A stretch of 64,000 nt of DNA from Bacillus sp. CH140a_4T (GTDB lineage Bacteria; Bacillota; Bacilli; Bacillales; Bacillaceae_G), in the NCBI RefSeq assembly GCF_008923725.1, contig NZ_WBPF01000005.1:382411-446410 (forward strand). The letters run 5' to 3'. The notes beneath the pieces were generated by a model. That model was given only the letters and a program-made list of their open reading frames with translations. It had not been told where the DNA came from and did not search any database. This document shows positions 18,582-27,636 of the stretch, piece by piece. Within the stretch, counting starts at the first letter, position 1; every line of letters begins with the position of its first letter. Both the position numbers and the translations under genes were made by a program.

Positions 18582-18906
18582 TATCTTTTTACCACCTTTA
18601 CATAGTATTGGATTAAGAGATAAAACAATTGTAATTGCAAGTAAGTACAATAAAAAACTATTTTCACAAGCACTTTACCTAATTACACACTATCATTAAT
18701 AAATTAAGATTACTAAATCCACTCATGCCTTTCAATATTTTTAGATAAAAACCACTATTCTAACTATTGACCCATTACTTTTTGTTAACTAACTTGTTGT
18801 AATAAATAAAAATAATAATCTACATCATACAATAACAAGTTGAATATTCTTAATTTTTCATATTGTTTCTTTTATAATTATCAATTAATATATATATGGA
18901 AGAATA
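18582..18906. other. divergent AT-rich intergenic region
   Basis: No gene is seen. It must hold the promoters of the Nudix unit (leftward) and of the erythromycin-esterase homologue (rightward). A TATAAT at 18873-18878 with TTAATT 17 bases upstream is the best rightward candidate. Confidence 0.5.
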
Positions 18907-18928
18907 GTAGATATTTGGATATATCTAC
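18907..18928. promoter_or_regulatory. inverted repeat upstream of erythromycin-esterase homologue
   Basis: Perfect 8-bp inverted repeat GTAGATAT/ATATCTAC with a 6-base spacer, 38 bases before the GTG start and downstream of the likely -10 box. It could be an operator or a weak mRNA hairpin. Confidence 0.45.
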
Positions 18929-18966
18929 CGCAGTAAAAACAATATTGTTTCATGGGAGGGAAATAT

Positions 18967-20355
18967 GTGTTTACTAAATGGAAAATAGGAATGATTACTT
19001 CTTTTCTTGCTTTTACAGCATTTACATCTGTGATTTCTGCTGAAGAGAAACCAAAAGATCAGCCAAAATGGGAAGAGTGGATAAAGGAAAATGCAAAAAA
19101 ATTAAACGAACCAAATGCACAGACAAATGAAGATTTATCCTTTTTAAAAGAAAAAGTAAAGGATAATCGCATTGTTCTACTTGGTGAAAGTACACATGGG
19201 GCTAAGGAAATAAATCAATCAAAGGTACGTATGATTAAGTATTTACATGAAGAAATGGGATATGATGTTATTGCATTTGAAACAGGATTTGCGGAAGCAA
19301 ATGCTGTAAATCAAAACCTCGATCAATTAACTGCTTTGCAAGCCATGAAAAAATCTTTATACGGTGTTTGGCATACTGAAGAAATTTTAGAGCTATTTCA
19401 ATATTTAAAAGATCAAAAAGAAAAAGGAACACCTCTTATATTAACAGGGTTTGATGCTCAATTCAGGTGGTATTCTTATTTCCCTGAGTTTGCAAAAGAA
19501 TGGTTAGAAAAAATTAATCCTGAAATTGCTAATGATATAGAAAATGCTCATACAGAATTACTTAATATAGAAGAAAAAATTGAATCTAAAGATAATGAGT
19601 ACCCATACGAACAATATAAAGCAGAAGTTCAGCAAGTAATAGCGAAATATGAAAAAATTAAAACGTTTGTTCAACAACATAAAGCCGAATTAAATAGGAT
19701 AGCTCCATCAAATACATACGATGTAAATCTATTAGAAAAGTCTATTAGTATACGCATTGATACAATTAAAACACTCCAAGATGCTGCTGTAAAAGAAAAA
19801 AACTTTATTTATCCAACAAACTTTAAACCTACAGATCTATCATTTTATATTCGAGATCAAAAGATGGGACAAACTTTAGCTTGGTTAAGTGATATTCAAT
19901 ACAAAAATAAAAAAATCATTGTATGGGGACATAACTATCATATCCGAAAACAAAATTCAAAAATGATACTTGATTGGACCAAATCCCAACAATATAATTT
20001 TAAAGCGCCGAATATGATTGATTATTTACCTCAACGGATAAAAAATCAAATGTACACAATTGGCGTGTATGCATATAGCGGAAAGAGTTGGGATAGCAGT
20101 GATCTTAATAAAATAGTCCCTATAGATACAGACCATGCTGAACAAAGTATCGAGAATATATTAAGAAAATCTCAAACTCCTAATGTATTTGTTGATTTAA
20201 AAGGGGAAAGCAATCGTCCTGAAACATCTTGGATGTTTACTCCTACTACCGCAAGACACTGGGGTCTTAAAGAATTCGAAGAAATTTTGCTGCCGATTGA
20301 ACAATACGATGGCATATTATGGCTAGACTGTATTTCACCATCGCAATATAAATAA
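18967..20355 (+). CDS. secreted erythromycin esterase family protein
   Basis: 462 residues from the GTG at 18967. GGGAGGG lies 6 bases upstream and contains the competing ATG at 18952, so the latter is unlikely. There is a signal peptide with cleavage near ISA (about residue 25). The Ere family motifs are GESTHG (73-78), FETGFAEAN, and the catalytic-region IVWGHNYHI. Family enzymes open macrolide lactones, but many Bacillus homologues are of unproven function and act outside the cell. Its resident context and secretion signal argue for a native esterase role. Confidence 0.85.
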   Translation: MFTKWKIGMITSFLAFTAFTSVISAEEKPKDQPKWEEWIKENAKKLNEPNAQTNEDLSFLKEKVKDNRIVLLGESTHGAKEINQSKVRMIKYLHEEMGYDVIAFETGFAEANAVNQNLDQLTALQAMKKSLYGVWHTEEILELFQYLKDQKEKGTPLILTGFDAQFRWYSYFPEFAKEWLEKINPEIANDIENAHTELLNIEEKIESKDNEYPYEQYKAEVQQVIAKYEKIKTFVQQHKAELNRIAPSNTYDVNLLEKSISIRIDTIKTLQDAAVKEKNFIYPTNFKPTDLSFYIRDQKMGQTLAWLSDIQYKNKKIIVWGHNYHIRKQNSKMILDWTKSQQYNFKAPNMIDYLPQRIKNQMYTIGVYAYSGKSWDSSDLNKIVPIDTDHAEQSIENILRKSQTPNVFVDLKGESNRPETSWMFTPTTARHWGLKEFEEILLPIEQYDGILWLDCISPSQYK

Positions 20356-20357
20356 GG

Positions 20358-20396
20358 AAAAGCGTACACTTTCACTATGGATAAGTGTACGCTTTT
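20358..20396. terminator. terminator
   Basis: 14-bp stem AAAAGCGTACACTT/AAGTGTACGCTTTT immediately after the Ere-family stop codon. Confidence 0.9.
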
Positions 20397-20497
20397 CTAG
20401 TCATAATAACTACTAAATTTAGAAATTAATATAATATATGATACCATCCCTTAAAATCAAATCATTCTAAAAGTACCCTACTAGTTTACTCTTCTTT

Positions 20498-21517
20498 TTA
20501 CCACTTCTCTAATAATACTCTCTCTCTTTCAACTGAAATACCTGCTTTTAATTCCCATTCGTCCACACTCTTCATCCACTCATACACATCTGTAACTGTA
20601 TGTTCTAAGCTTCTAAAAGTAAGTCCTTCTTTAACAGCACTCTCAATACAAATAGAAAAACCACCTTTCCACGGCTTTGTTTCACCTTCTAATGAAAAAG
20701 TTTCAGGAAGCCATAGTGGCATCTCGGTCCAAGGCTGCACTTTATGTTCATTCATAAACGATTCATCTACCCAAATGAATGCAGCATCACTATTCGTAAC
20801 CTTTTTACACGTATTTAATAGCTCTTCCATTGTCAATTCATAGTTCGGACCTGTAACATTGAATGTACCTGCTTTATTGTTTTCTGCCATGTTTAGTCCC
20901 CAGTTTGCAACGTCTTTTATATCAACTATCTGCACTGGACGGTCTTTTCTTCCTGGAACTAACACTTCTCCTCCCTTTGCTACACGCCCAATCCAGTATG
21001 GAAGCCGATCTGTATAATCAAAAATTCCTGAAAGAAGTCCTGCTCTTACGTGTAAAACACGCCCTGGCCAATACTTCTCTGCCTCTTTTTCACATAATAC
21101 TTTCAGCGCACCGTAATACTCATAAGGAGAAACTTCACCATTCTCCACAGCCCTTATTTGATCACCCGTTGGTTCCGGTTGTAATAAATAATCTTCTTTT
21201 ATATGAGGCGGAATCCAATCTTTGTATACAGAAAGACTTGAGATGAATATATAATGCTTTATATTATCATGTAATGCTTCTCTAACATTTCTAATATGAT
21301 GCGGAGAAAATCCACACGTATCTACGACAACGTCCCATTTTCGATTTTCTAAACTTGAAACATCATCATTTCTGTCACCGATTAACTGCTCTACTTCAGG
21401 AAAAATTTCTTTATTCGTTCCGCGATTAAATAATGTAGCTTCATGCCCTCTTTTTATAGCTTCTTCTACAAAAGCTCTTCCTAAAAATCTTGTACCACCT
21501 AGAATTAGAATCTTCAT
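20498..21517 (-). CDS. NAD-dependent epimerase/dehydratase-like SDR protein
   Basis: 339 residues. The N terminus has the Rossmann motif GGTRFLG and the NRG phrase that favours NADP in atypical SDRs. There is an active-site-like YYGALK (Y-x3-K) in the middle and FNVTGPNYELTMEEL in the C-terminal part, typical of isoflavone-reductase/epimerase-like SDRs. It is cytoplasmic and transcribed alone, with GGGGGAG before the ATG. The substrate (a sugar nucleotide or small ketone) cannot be told. Confidence 0.87.
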   Translation of the reverse strand: MKILILGGTRFLGRAFVEEAIKRGHEATLFNRGTNKEIFPEVEQLIGDRNDDVSSLENRKWDVVVDTCGFSPHHIRNVREALHDNIKHYIFISSLSVYKDWIPPHIKEDYLLQPEPTGDQIRAVENGEVSPYEYYGALKVLCEKEAEKYWPGRVLHVRAGLLSGIFDYTDRLPYWIGRVAKGGEVLVPGRKDRPVQIVDIKDVANWGLNMAENNKAGTFNVTGPNYELTMEELLNTCKKVTNSDAAFIWVDESFMNEHKVQPWTEMPLWLPETFSLEGETKPWKGGFSICIESAVKEGLTFRSLEHTVTDVYEWMKSVDEWELKAGISVERERVLLEKW

Positions 21518-21697
21518 AGTTCTCCCCCATTCGTGATTGAAAATCCTTTCTTGTGTTAAACGATTTTTTGCTGTGAAAAGTTACGGGGTTAGTCTAACTT
21601 TTTCTACAAGTTCAACATATGTAATTTCCATTTCATATATAATTAAAATATCCGATATTTGATTAATCACTTATACATACTTAGGTAGGTGAACAAT

Positions 21698-22447
21698 ATG
21701 AATAGAAACATAATTTATCATTCAACATTATGTATTTATCTTCTCACATCACTTATTTATATCATCTTACTGAACATAGAAAATGGTCGTAATTATTTAG
21801 GGTTTACGATGGTTATTCCACTTTTAGCTGCTATTTTATATCAGAAATTATATAAAAAACAAAAAATAGTTCATAGATTTGGAATTTCACGTCCAAAAAT
21901 AAGAACTTTGATTTTCTCCATTTTATTCCCAATACTTCTAGGTCTATGTCTGCATTTCTATTTTTATATTTATAATATAAAATTCTTATTTAATCATTAT
22001 AATGAATTGAGATTTCTCCTACTCATTGGTCTTACAATTGCTGCTTTTTCTGCATTTTTAGAAGAAATCATATGGCGTGGAAATTTTCATTACCATTTAC
22101 GAAAAAAATATTCATTAAAACAAACAGCAATCATTACTGCATCGCTTTGGTCTTTATGGCATTTACCAGTATCAATCTTTTATAAAAACTATGAATTATG
22201 GTTTGTAGGTATATTAAGCTATATCTCGTTATTATTTATATTATCTATAATTTTGACGTATACGAGAGAGTATAGCCATTCTGTGATAACACCTGCAATT
22301 TTACATGGTATGTTTAATGTATTTTATTTAACAGATGGAGTAGAAACAAAATGGGATATTAGCCTAATGAAATTAATTAAATTTATCTTGCTGGTAATTG
22401 TGTTTGGCATGATGTATCTAATACATCGAAAAGTTAAAAGTACCTAA
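21698..22447 (+). CDS. CPBP family intramembrane metalloprotease
   Basis: 249 residues with about seven hydrophobic segments. The CPBP/Abi signature has EE (122-123) followed by R127 in EEIIWRG, SLWHLPVS with His155, and the third motif ILHGMFNVF. This is the Rce1-like glutamic intramembrane protease fold in the cell membrane. The ATG at 21698 is selected because AGGTAGGTG precedes it by 6 bases, making the earlier GTG part of the ribosome site. It is a single gene. In Gram-positive bacteria such proteins serve in peptide maturation or self-immunity. No bacteriocin gene is nearby. Confidence 0.88.
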   Translation: MNRNIIYHSTLCIYLLTSLIYIILLNIENGRNYLGFTMVIPLLAAILYQKLYKKQKIVHRFGISRPKIRTLIFSILFPILLGLCLHFYFYIYNIKFLFNHYNELRFLLLIGLTIAAFSAFLEEIIWRGNFHYHLRKKYSLKQTAIITASLWSLWHLPVSIFYKNYELWFVGILSYISLLFILSIILTYTREYSHSVITPAILHGMFNVFYLTDGVETKWDISLMKLIKFILLVIVFGMMYLIHRKVKST

Positions 22448-22461
22448 ACAAATTATAAAGT

Positions 22462-22503
22462 ACTTCAACACCTATTCAATAATCGTATAGGTGTTGAAGT
22501 TTT
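22462..22503 (+). terminator. terminator
   Basis: Perfect 14-bp stem ACTTCAACACCTAT/ATAGGTGTTGAAGT plus U run, 15 bases after the CPBP gene. Confidence 0.92.
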
Positions 22504-22596
22504 CTAATCTTAGTTAATACAACACTTTTTTCTATCATGAAGAACAAAACAAGTTTAACTAAACCTTTCATTCTTGTTTTTATAAAAATAACTATA

Positions 22597-23538
22597 TTAA
22601 TCTTTTAAATAAGGAAGTATGCACTCTTTAATTAACTTCCATCTATCCTCTGCATTCGGTATGACTTCAGAAGCAATCACTACCACCAGTTCCTTCTCTG
22701 GTACGCAGCAAATCATATTCCCACCATCGCCCATTGCACAGTATGAAAAGATTCCATCCTCTTCTCGTAACCACCATAAGTAACCATATTGATTTTCGTT
22801 CATTGTTATCGATTCTTTTATCCATGATTTTGATAGTATTTGTTTTCCATTATGAATACCTTCATTCAAATACAGCTGTCCAAACTTAGCCATATCTCTA
22901 GCTGTTAACGTAAGTCCCCAGCCACCTGTCGAAATACCATTTGGATCGTGAACCCATCCTTTCACATCTTTTCCGAATAAGTCATCGAATCCAAAGGCTT
23001 TCATATTGTAGTTTGGAATTGCTCTCATGCCTAGTGGCTGAAATAAGTGTTTATTCGCAAATTTACGCGCATTTTTTCCTGTTGCGCTCGTTATGATTGC
23101 TGATAATAAATGAGCTCCTGCAGATGAATATTTAAAAGTCCCAATTTCTCCGCCTTTTCCTATCCTATTTATCGTATACTGTACCCAATCTTGTTGCGTA
23201 CATAGTTCTTCTAACGGTTCCTGCCAGTCTACGAAAGGATGTGGAGCTGTCATCGTAAGAAGATGTCGTACTGTTATTTCAGATGACTTAACGTTATATT
23301 CCGGGAAAAATTCTATTACTCTTTGATCAACACTTTTTATATACCCTTTATCTACACATAGTCCAATTAACGCAGAAATAATTGTTTTTGTAACTGACGC
23401 TATATGAAATGCATCATCTGGACCGTAACCATTATAATAATTTTCAAAAACAACATTACCTCTCTGCACTACTAACATACCATTAATATTTTTGTATTCT
23501 TCTTTTATAATATAATCTAGCTTTTCAGCAGTTTGCAT
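22597..23538 (-). CDS. cytoplasmic beta-lactamase-fold serine hydrolase
   Basis: 313 residues without a signal peptide. SxxK is SVTK (48-51), the Tyr motif is YSS (137-139), and the third motif region has GDGGN rather than KTG, as in EstB/6-aminohexanoate-dimer-hydrolase-like esterases. It is likely an esterase or amidase rather than a penicillin-interacting enzyme. It starts 23 bases after the AraC-type regulator gene and is probably its co-transcribed target. The same fold occurs in the secreted D-peptidase at 12.4 kb, but the two are not close paralogues. Confidence 0.87.
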   Translation of the reverse strand: MQTAEKLDYIIKEEYKNINGMLVVQRGNVVFENYYNGYGPDDAFHIASVTKTIISALIGLCVDKGYIKSVDQRVIEFFPEYNVKSSEITVRHLLTMTAPHPFVDWQEPLEELCTQQDWVQYTINRIGKGGEIGTFKYSSAGAHLLSAIITSATGKNARKFANKHLFQPLGMRAIPNYNMKAFGFDDLFGKDVKGWVHDPNGISTGGWGLTLTARDMAKFGQLYLNEGIHNGKQILSKSWIKESITMNENQYGYLWWLREEDGIFSYCAMGDGGNMICCVPEKELVVVIASEVIPNAEDRWKLIKECILPYLKD

Positions 23539-23561
23539 TGTTCTTCCCCCTTTATCAATGA

Positions 23562-24452
23562 TTAAAAAGGTTCGATAGGTACATATATATCAACTATATG
23601 TTTATTTTCCGGGTGTTTCCTTGGGTCATTTTTATACATTTCAAAAGGATACGAATCTCTCGGTTTATATCCGCTATTTGGAAGCCACTCACCGTATAAG
23701 AAATCCCATGCTCCTTTATATTCATCTTGGAATATTTCAAAATGACCTACCGCATACTTTCCAGAAGGTATTACCATTATTCCAATGTCGTTCGTTTCTA
23801 CTGCAGACTCATTCGGAATTGTTATACAAAGACTCGTTCTTAAATGATCGTCCTCAGTAAATTCATGATGATCGTGGTAAATGGTTAATACTTTCGTATC
23901 CTCGAATACATGGTAGTTTTGCTTCAATGCGTAATGAAATAGTTTCTCTATCATTTTTGGAAAAGCAATCGTTAACTCTTCATATGTACCGATATGCCTT
24001 ATGTACGCGACGTGTATATCGTCTGCTGATACAATCTCAACATTTCCTCGAACCTTCTTACACTCATTGTATTGAGAAGTTCCGCTTACGTCTTTGCAAT
24101 TCTTGCTATTGTCGTTTCGATATTGAGACGGACTTACACCGTAATAATTTTTAAATGTTCGGGAGAAAACTGCTGAATCTGTAAAACCAAAATGGTAAGC
24201 GATATCCGTAATCGTCATATCTGTGCGATATGTAAGTAGATATGTTGCTCTTTCTAATTTTAATCGGTTTACATACCGTGATAATGGCTCCTCTACTATA
24301 CCTTTAAAAATACGATGAAAATGAAACTTTGAAAATCCTGCTACATTCGCTAACTCTTCAATTGAAAGTGAATTATTTATATGTAATTCTATATAATCCT
24401 GCACTTTATAGATGCGTTGTAAGTATTCATTTCTGCTTTGTTTACTCTCCAT
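23562..24452 (-). CDS. AraC family regulator with GyrI-like ligand domain
   Basis: 296 residues. The N-terminal about 110 residues hold two helix-turn-helix motifs (SIEELANVAGFSKFHFHRIFK and TDIAYHFGFTDSAVFSRTFK). The C-terminal about 155 residues are a GyrI-like/effector-binding domain (VEIVSADDIHVAYIRHIG through DIYVPIEPF), as in SoxS/Rob-type multidrug sensors. It probably binds a hydrophobic drug-like molecule and activates the adjacent downstream serine hydrolase gene. Confidence 0.92.
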   Translation of the reverse strand: MESKQSRNEYLQRIYKVQDYIELHINNSLSIEELANVAGFSKFHFHRIFKGIVEEPLSRYVNRLKLERATYLLTYRTDMTITDIAYHFGFTDSAVFSRTFKNYYGVSPSQYRNDNSKNCKDVSGTSQYNECKKVRGNVEIVSADDIHVAYIRHIGTYEELTIAFPKMIEKLFHYALKQNYHVFEDTKVLTIYHDHHEFTEDDHLRTSLCITIPNESAVETNDIGIMVIPSGKYAVGHFEIFQDEYKGAWDFLYGEWLPNSGYKPRDSYPFEMYKNDPRKHPENKHIVDIYVPIEPF

Positions 24453-24471
24453 ATTTCTATCTCCTCACACA

Positions 24472-24511
24472 AAAAGAACCATCCTAGAATACTTGTAGGA
24501 CGGCTTTCTAT
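24472..24511 (-). terminator. terminator after nucleoside deaminase gene
   Basis: Hairpin AAAGCCGTCCT/AGGATGGTTCTTT containing two G-U pairs, located between the deaminase gene and the AraC gene. Confidence 0.6.
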
Positions 24512-24558
24512 TAGTAATAAATTCTTCCATTTTTTATTGTTAAATTGATATAATTTCA

Positions 24559-25068
24559 CTATCTTTTTATAGCCCTACGCAAGTTAATAATATTGTTTGG
24601 GTTTAACTCCCATTGTCTCATAAGTTCTATTTGTCTCATTTTTAAATCTACAAACGGTTCTTCCACCATTTCGATTCTATTAAATTTCCCTTCGAAAACT
24701 GAAGCGTTTTTTATTTTTTTATATCCACCAAATCCTAAGTCATCATTTAGCAACCAGACCACTCTCTGTATTTTTGCAAATAAAATACCACCTGTACACA
24801 TTGGGCATGGTTCCAACGTGCTATAAATAGTAAACCTCTCATTTTTTATTTTTGCATTAAACATCGCTTGTCCTGCATTACGAATAGCATCTATCTCTGC
24901 ATGAGCTGTTATATCTTTTTGAGAATGTACTCTATTTCTTCCTCTTGCAATGACCTTATTATTTTCATCAACAATTACTGCTCCTACTGGATACGTATTT
25001 TCTTTTAATGCCTTTTCAGCTTCTTCTAATGCCATCTCTAAAAAATATCTATCTCTTTCAAAATTCAT
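24559..25068 (-). CDS. cytidine/deoxycytidylate-type nucleoside deaminase
   Basis: 169 residues. Zinc site of the CDA/TadA superfamily: HAEIDAIRNAG (His ligand with catalytic Glu) and PCPMCTGGILFAKI (two Cys ligands). The length and the PVGAVIVDENNKVIARGRN opening resemble guanine deaminase/TadA-like proteins. The C-terminal tail is not the tRNA-binding one of TadA, and the true tadA is expected elsewhere. It deaminates a free base or nucleoside in the cytoplasm. The exact substrate is unknown. It is a single gene. Confidence 0.85.
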   Translation of the reverse strand: MNFERDRYFLEMALEEAEKALKENTYPVGAVIVDENNKVIARGRNRVHSQKDITAHAEIDAIRNAGQAMFNAKIKNERFTIYSTLEPCPMCTGGILFAKIQRVVWLLNDDLGFGGYKKIKNASVFEGKFNRIEMVEEPFVDLKMRQIELMRQWELNPNNIINLRRAIKR

Positions 25069-25126
25069 ATAGATCCCCTTTTTGATAAGATGATTTTACG
25101 AAAATTCTGTTCAACACCCCCTACTT

Positions 25127-25597
25127 TTACACATTTTTCAAAAATAAAACTCTACTACCGCCGTTCCCATCATAATTTGTATGTACCGATACACCCTCTA
25201 TCTCATCATCCCCGGCCTCAATTCGAAAACCGATTTCTTTATGAAACTGTATCGACTTTTTGTTAATTGGTGACGTAATTGCTTTTACAACTTTACGATT
25301 ATTTGCACGAGCAACATCAAAGAAATAAGAATACAATGTCGATGCGATTCCTCTTCTTCTATACTTCGGATTTACACCGATAAAATGAACGTATGCTTCA
25401 TCTTTATATGTTTGTGAAAAGAATCCGCATAAGAAACCTAACGTTTCGCCATCTTCTTCAATGATAAAACTCGTTTCTTGAAAATGAACGAAGAACAGTT
25501 TTGGCAACATAGCAGCCATATCTCTCCCGCCCCACCAATCATTTAAAACAGAATGAATCTTTACATAATCTTCCCCTTGGATGTTTCTTACTTGCAT
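25127..25597 (-). CDS. GNAT family N-acetyltransferase
   Basis: 156 residues from the ATG at 25597, which has GAGGGAG 7 bases upstream. The frame from 25618 would add seven residues that overlap the ribosome site. The acetyl-CoA loop is YRRRGIASTLY, preceded by the beta-4 strand AYVHFIGVNP, and FHKEIGFRI is the C-terminal beta-bulge. The substrate is unknown. It directly follows the zinc-ribbon membrane gene with almost no gap, so the two are likely co-transcribed. Confidence 0.9.
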   Translation of the reverse strand: MQVRNIQGEDYVKIHSVLNDWWGGRDMAAMLPKLFFVHFQETSFIIEEDGETLGFLCGFFSQTYKDEAYVHFIGVNPKYRRRGIASTLYSYFFDVARANNRKVVKAITSPINKKSIQFHKEIGFRIEAGDDEIEGVSVHTNYDGNGGSRVLFLKNV

Positions 25598-25614
25598 ATG
25601 TTTCTCCCTCTCAC

Positions 25615-26016
25615 TCACTTCATTTTTTCATATATTTTAATTACGGTTTCTACTAATAGAATGAATACCCAAATCCCGCAAAATACAAGAACAGACTGGA
25701 ATATGGATCCAATAATAATAACACCAACTGCACCTGATCCTGAAATTGATACTTCCCCAAATCCTGGATTATGTATAAGCGATCCAGCAGAAAAAGCCAT
25801 TAAAATTGATCCTATTAAATAAATCACACTCATTATTTTTAATATTTTTATAGAAAGATACGAAGTTTGTTCTTTCTCCACTTCTGATAATTCGATTTCC
25901 CTGTTCGCAATTCCTTTTTGCAGACAATCTTCACACAAAAATTCTTCCTTTATTTTTTTACCCCCATGCAATGCACCTGTTATTTCTTTACATCTTGAAC
26001 ATTTTCGATTTATCAT
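25615..26016 (-). CDS. zinc-ribbon membrane protein, function unknown
   Basis: 133 residues. The N-terminal zinc ribbon has CSRC and CEDC about 20 residues apart. A charged linker follows, then two hydrophobic helices (about 58-80 and 95-122). It is therefore a small two-pass membrane protein with a cytoplasmic metal-binding head. I do not recognise a named family. It sits in front of the GNAT gene in the same transcription unit. Confidence 0.78.
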   Translation of the reverse strand: MINRKCSRCKEITGALHGGKKIKEEFLCEDCLQKGIANREIELSEVEKEQTSYLSIKILKIMSVIYLIGSILMAFSAGSLIHNPGFGEVSISGSGAVGVIIIGSIFQSVLVFCGIWVFILLVETVIKIYEKMK

Positions 26017-26112
26017 GTTGTTACCACTCCAATCTATTAAGATTATACTTATATCATTCTTCGTTTACCTTAATATTCCTTTTATGTATTTTATAGAGAA
26101 AGGTCGTGTTTT

Positions 26113-26566
26113 ATGATTTCAAAACTCACGTTTGGCTCAAAAAAAATCTACTGTTCATTATGTATTAAGACCTAGTTGTTATGCGATTATTTTCCATTCA
26201 TCTTCTTCAAAGGTTGCTGTTATCCAAAAAGGAGACCGTTACTTTTTACCTGGTGGCGGTATGGAAGGTGATGAAACAAAAGATGCATGTTTGCACCGTG
26301 AACTACTAGAGGAATTAGGATGGGTAATTGAAATTGATCAATATATCGGTAATACAGCACGATATTTTTATGCGGAAAAGGAAGAAACATATTATTTAAA
26401 CGATGGGTTCTTTTATATTGCGAACATGGTGCAGAAACAAACTGAAAACTGTGAGGATGATCATGTTTTACGGTGGATGTCTCCATTACTTGCTGTAGAT
26501 TTTCTCCTTCACGATCATCAAAAATGGGCCGTTGAACAAGCGCTTTTATTACGAAAACAAAAATGA
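26113..26566 (+). pseudogene. Nudix hydrolase with apparent frameshift in an A8 tract
   Basis: The Nudix domain (GGGMEGDE then HRELLEELGW) is intact in the frame starting at TTG 26132, but that codon has no ribosome site. The ATG at 26113, with AAAGG upstream, reads MISKLTFGSKK in another frame. Removing one A from the run at 26139-26146 fuses the two as MISKLTFGSKKSTVHYVLRP. The gene is therefore either broken, rescued by transcriptional slippage on the A tract, or carries a sequencing error. If only the TTG start is used, the product is 144 residues and may still be active. Confidence 0.6.
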
Positions 26567-26595
26567 TCTCCTTCTATATGAAAGAGATCATTTTT
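26559..26595. terminator. bidirectional terminator
   Basis: 12-bp stem AAAAATGATCTC/GAGATCATTTTT overlapping the Nudix stop, between convergent genes. Confidence 0.88.
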
Positions 26596-26599
26596 ACTG

Positions 26600-27511
26600 T
26601 TAACTGACTTTTTTCAAATTGAGAGCAGGCTTTTTGATTCCGCCTTTTTTTACAACATATAAGCCGATGAAGATTATAAGCCCTCCAACGAGTTGCATCA
26701 TATTAATTTGCTCTCCAATTGTTACTGCCGCAAAGATTACTGCGAATAATGGTACGAGATACATATAAACCATTACTTTCGTTGAGCCTATTTTACTAAT
26801 ACCGACATACCACATTGCTAGTCCGAAGATGGTCGCAAAGATGATTGAATATGCTAGTGATCCCCAGCTTGGCGTATCTACTGGCCACGTTAAAGAATTT
26901 ACGTTGAATAAACAGTATATAACTAGCGGTACAATTCCAATTAAAGTAGACCATGATGTGACTCTCATTGCGGAGTATTTTGTAATAAGAGGTTGCGCTA
27001 AAATTGGATACCATCCCCACGCAATTGCTGCGACTAATCCAATTACATTTCCGAGCCACGCATACTCATAAGTAGCTCCTCCTGAATGTCCTGTTAATAA
27101 AACGAATGCTGCACCAATAAACGCTACTATTGAACCAATTTGTACTTTCATCGAAAAACGTTCTTGTTTGTGCAATACTGCTAATATCCCTGTAAAAATA
27201 GGTGACATTGCAATTAATAATGAGGCGTTCGTTGCTGAAGTATATTTTACAGATAGCATAAACATCGTTTGATACATTGCCGTTCCAACGATACCAACTG
27301 CTACTAATCGTAACCAATCTTTTCTTTCAATACGTAATGAGCGTTCCATTAAAAATGTAATAAGTAATAATACCGGTGATGCTACTAAAAATCGTAAACT
27401 ATTAAATTGAATGGATGACATATATGCCACGCCATACTTTCCTATTGTATAATTTGCTCCCCATACTAACGCTACTGATACTAGGAGCCATTCCATTTGC
27501 CATCTTTTCAT
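26600..27511 (-). CDS. EamA/DMT family transporter
   Basis: 303 residues with ten predicted membrane segments in two EamA repeats. The first repeat opens with WLLVSVALVWGANYTIGKY and the second with YAWLGNVIGLVAAIAWGWYPIL. The start at 27511 is preferred because GGGGAG lies 7 bases upstream. The longer frame to 27562 would run through the operator region. Such carriers export amino acids, nucleosides or other metabolites. The gene is divergent from a MocR-type regulator and shares its operator-like repeats, so the regulator very likely controls this transporter. Confidence 0.92.
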   Translation of the reverse strand: MKRWQMEWLLVSVALVWGANYTIGKYGVAYMSSIQFNSLRFLVASPVLLLITFLMERSLRIERKDWLRLVAVGIVGTAMYQTMFMLSVKYTSATNASLLIAMSPIFTGILAVLHKQERFSMKVQIGSIVAFIGAAFVLLTGHSGGATYEYAWLGNVIGLVAAIAWGWYPILAQPLITKYSAMRVTSWSTLIGIVPLVIYCLFNVNSLTWPVDTPSWGSLAYSIIFATIFGLAMWYVGISKIGSTKVMVYMYLVPLFAVIFAAVTIGEQINMMQLVGGLIIFIGLYVVKKGGIKKPALNLKKVS

Positions 27512-27543
27512 CCGAATCTCCCCTTCCATATTTAGCATAGTAA

Positions 27544-27595
27544 AATTGGCTGGATATAACACCGTCCAATTGGCTGTTTTTTTACCCAGCCAATT
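27544..27595. promoter_or_regulatory. MocR operator: three copies of AATTGGCTG
   Basis: AATTGGCTGG at 27544-27553, AATTGGCTG at 27568-27576 (24 bp on), and the inverted copy CCAGCCAATT at 27586-27595. They lie exactly between the divergent EamA and MocR genes. Two direct repeats plus one inverted copy is a layout described for PdxR/GabR-type regulators. Confidence 0.7.
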
Positions 27596-27636
27596 TGTTA
27601 TACTTAATTGTATATAAGAGATGCGGAGGTGTTTGT

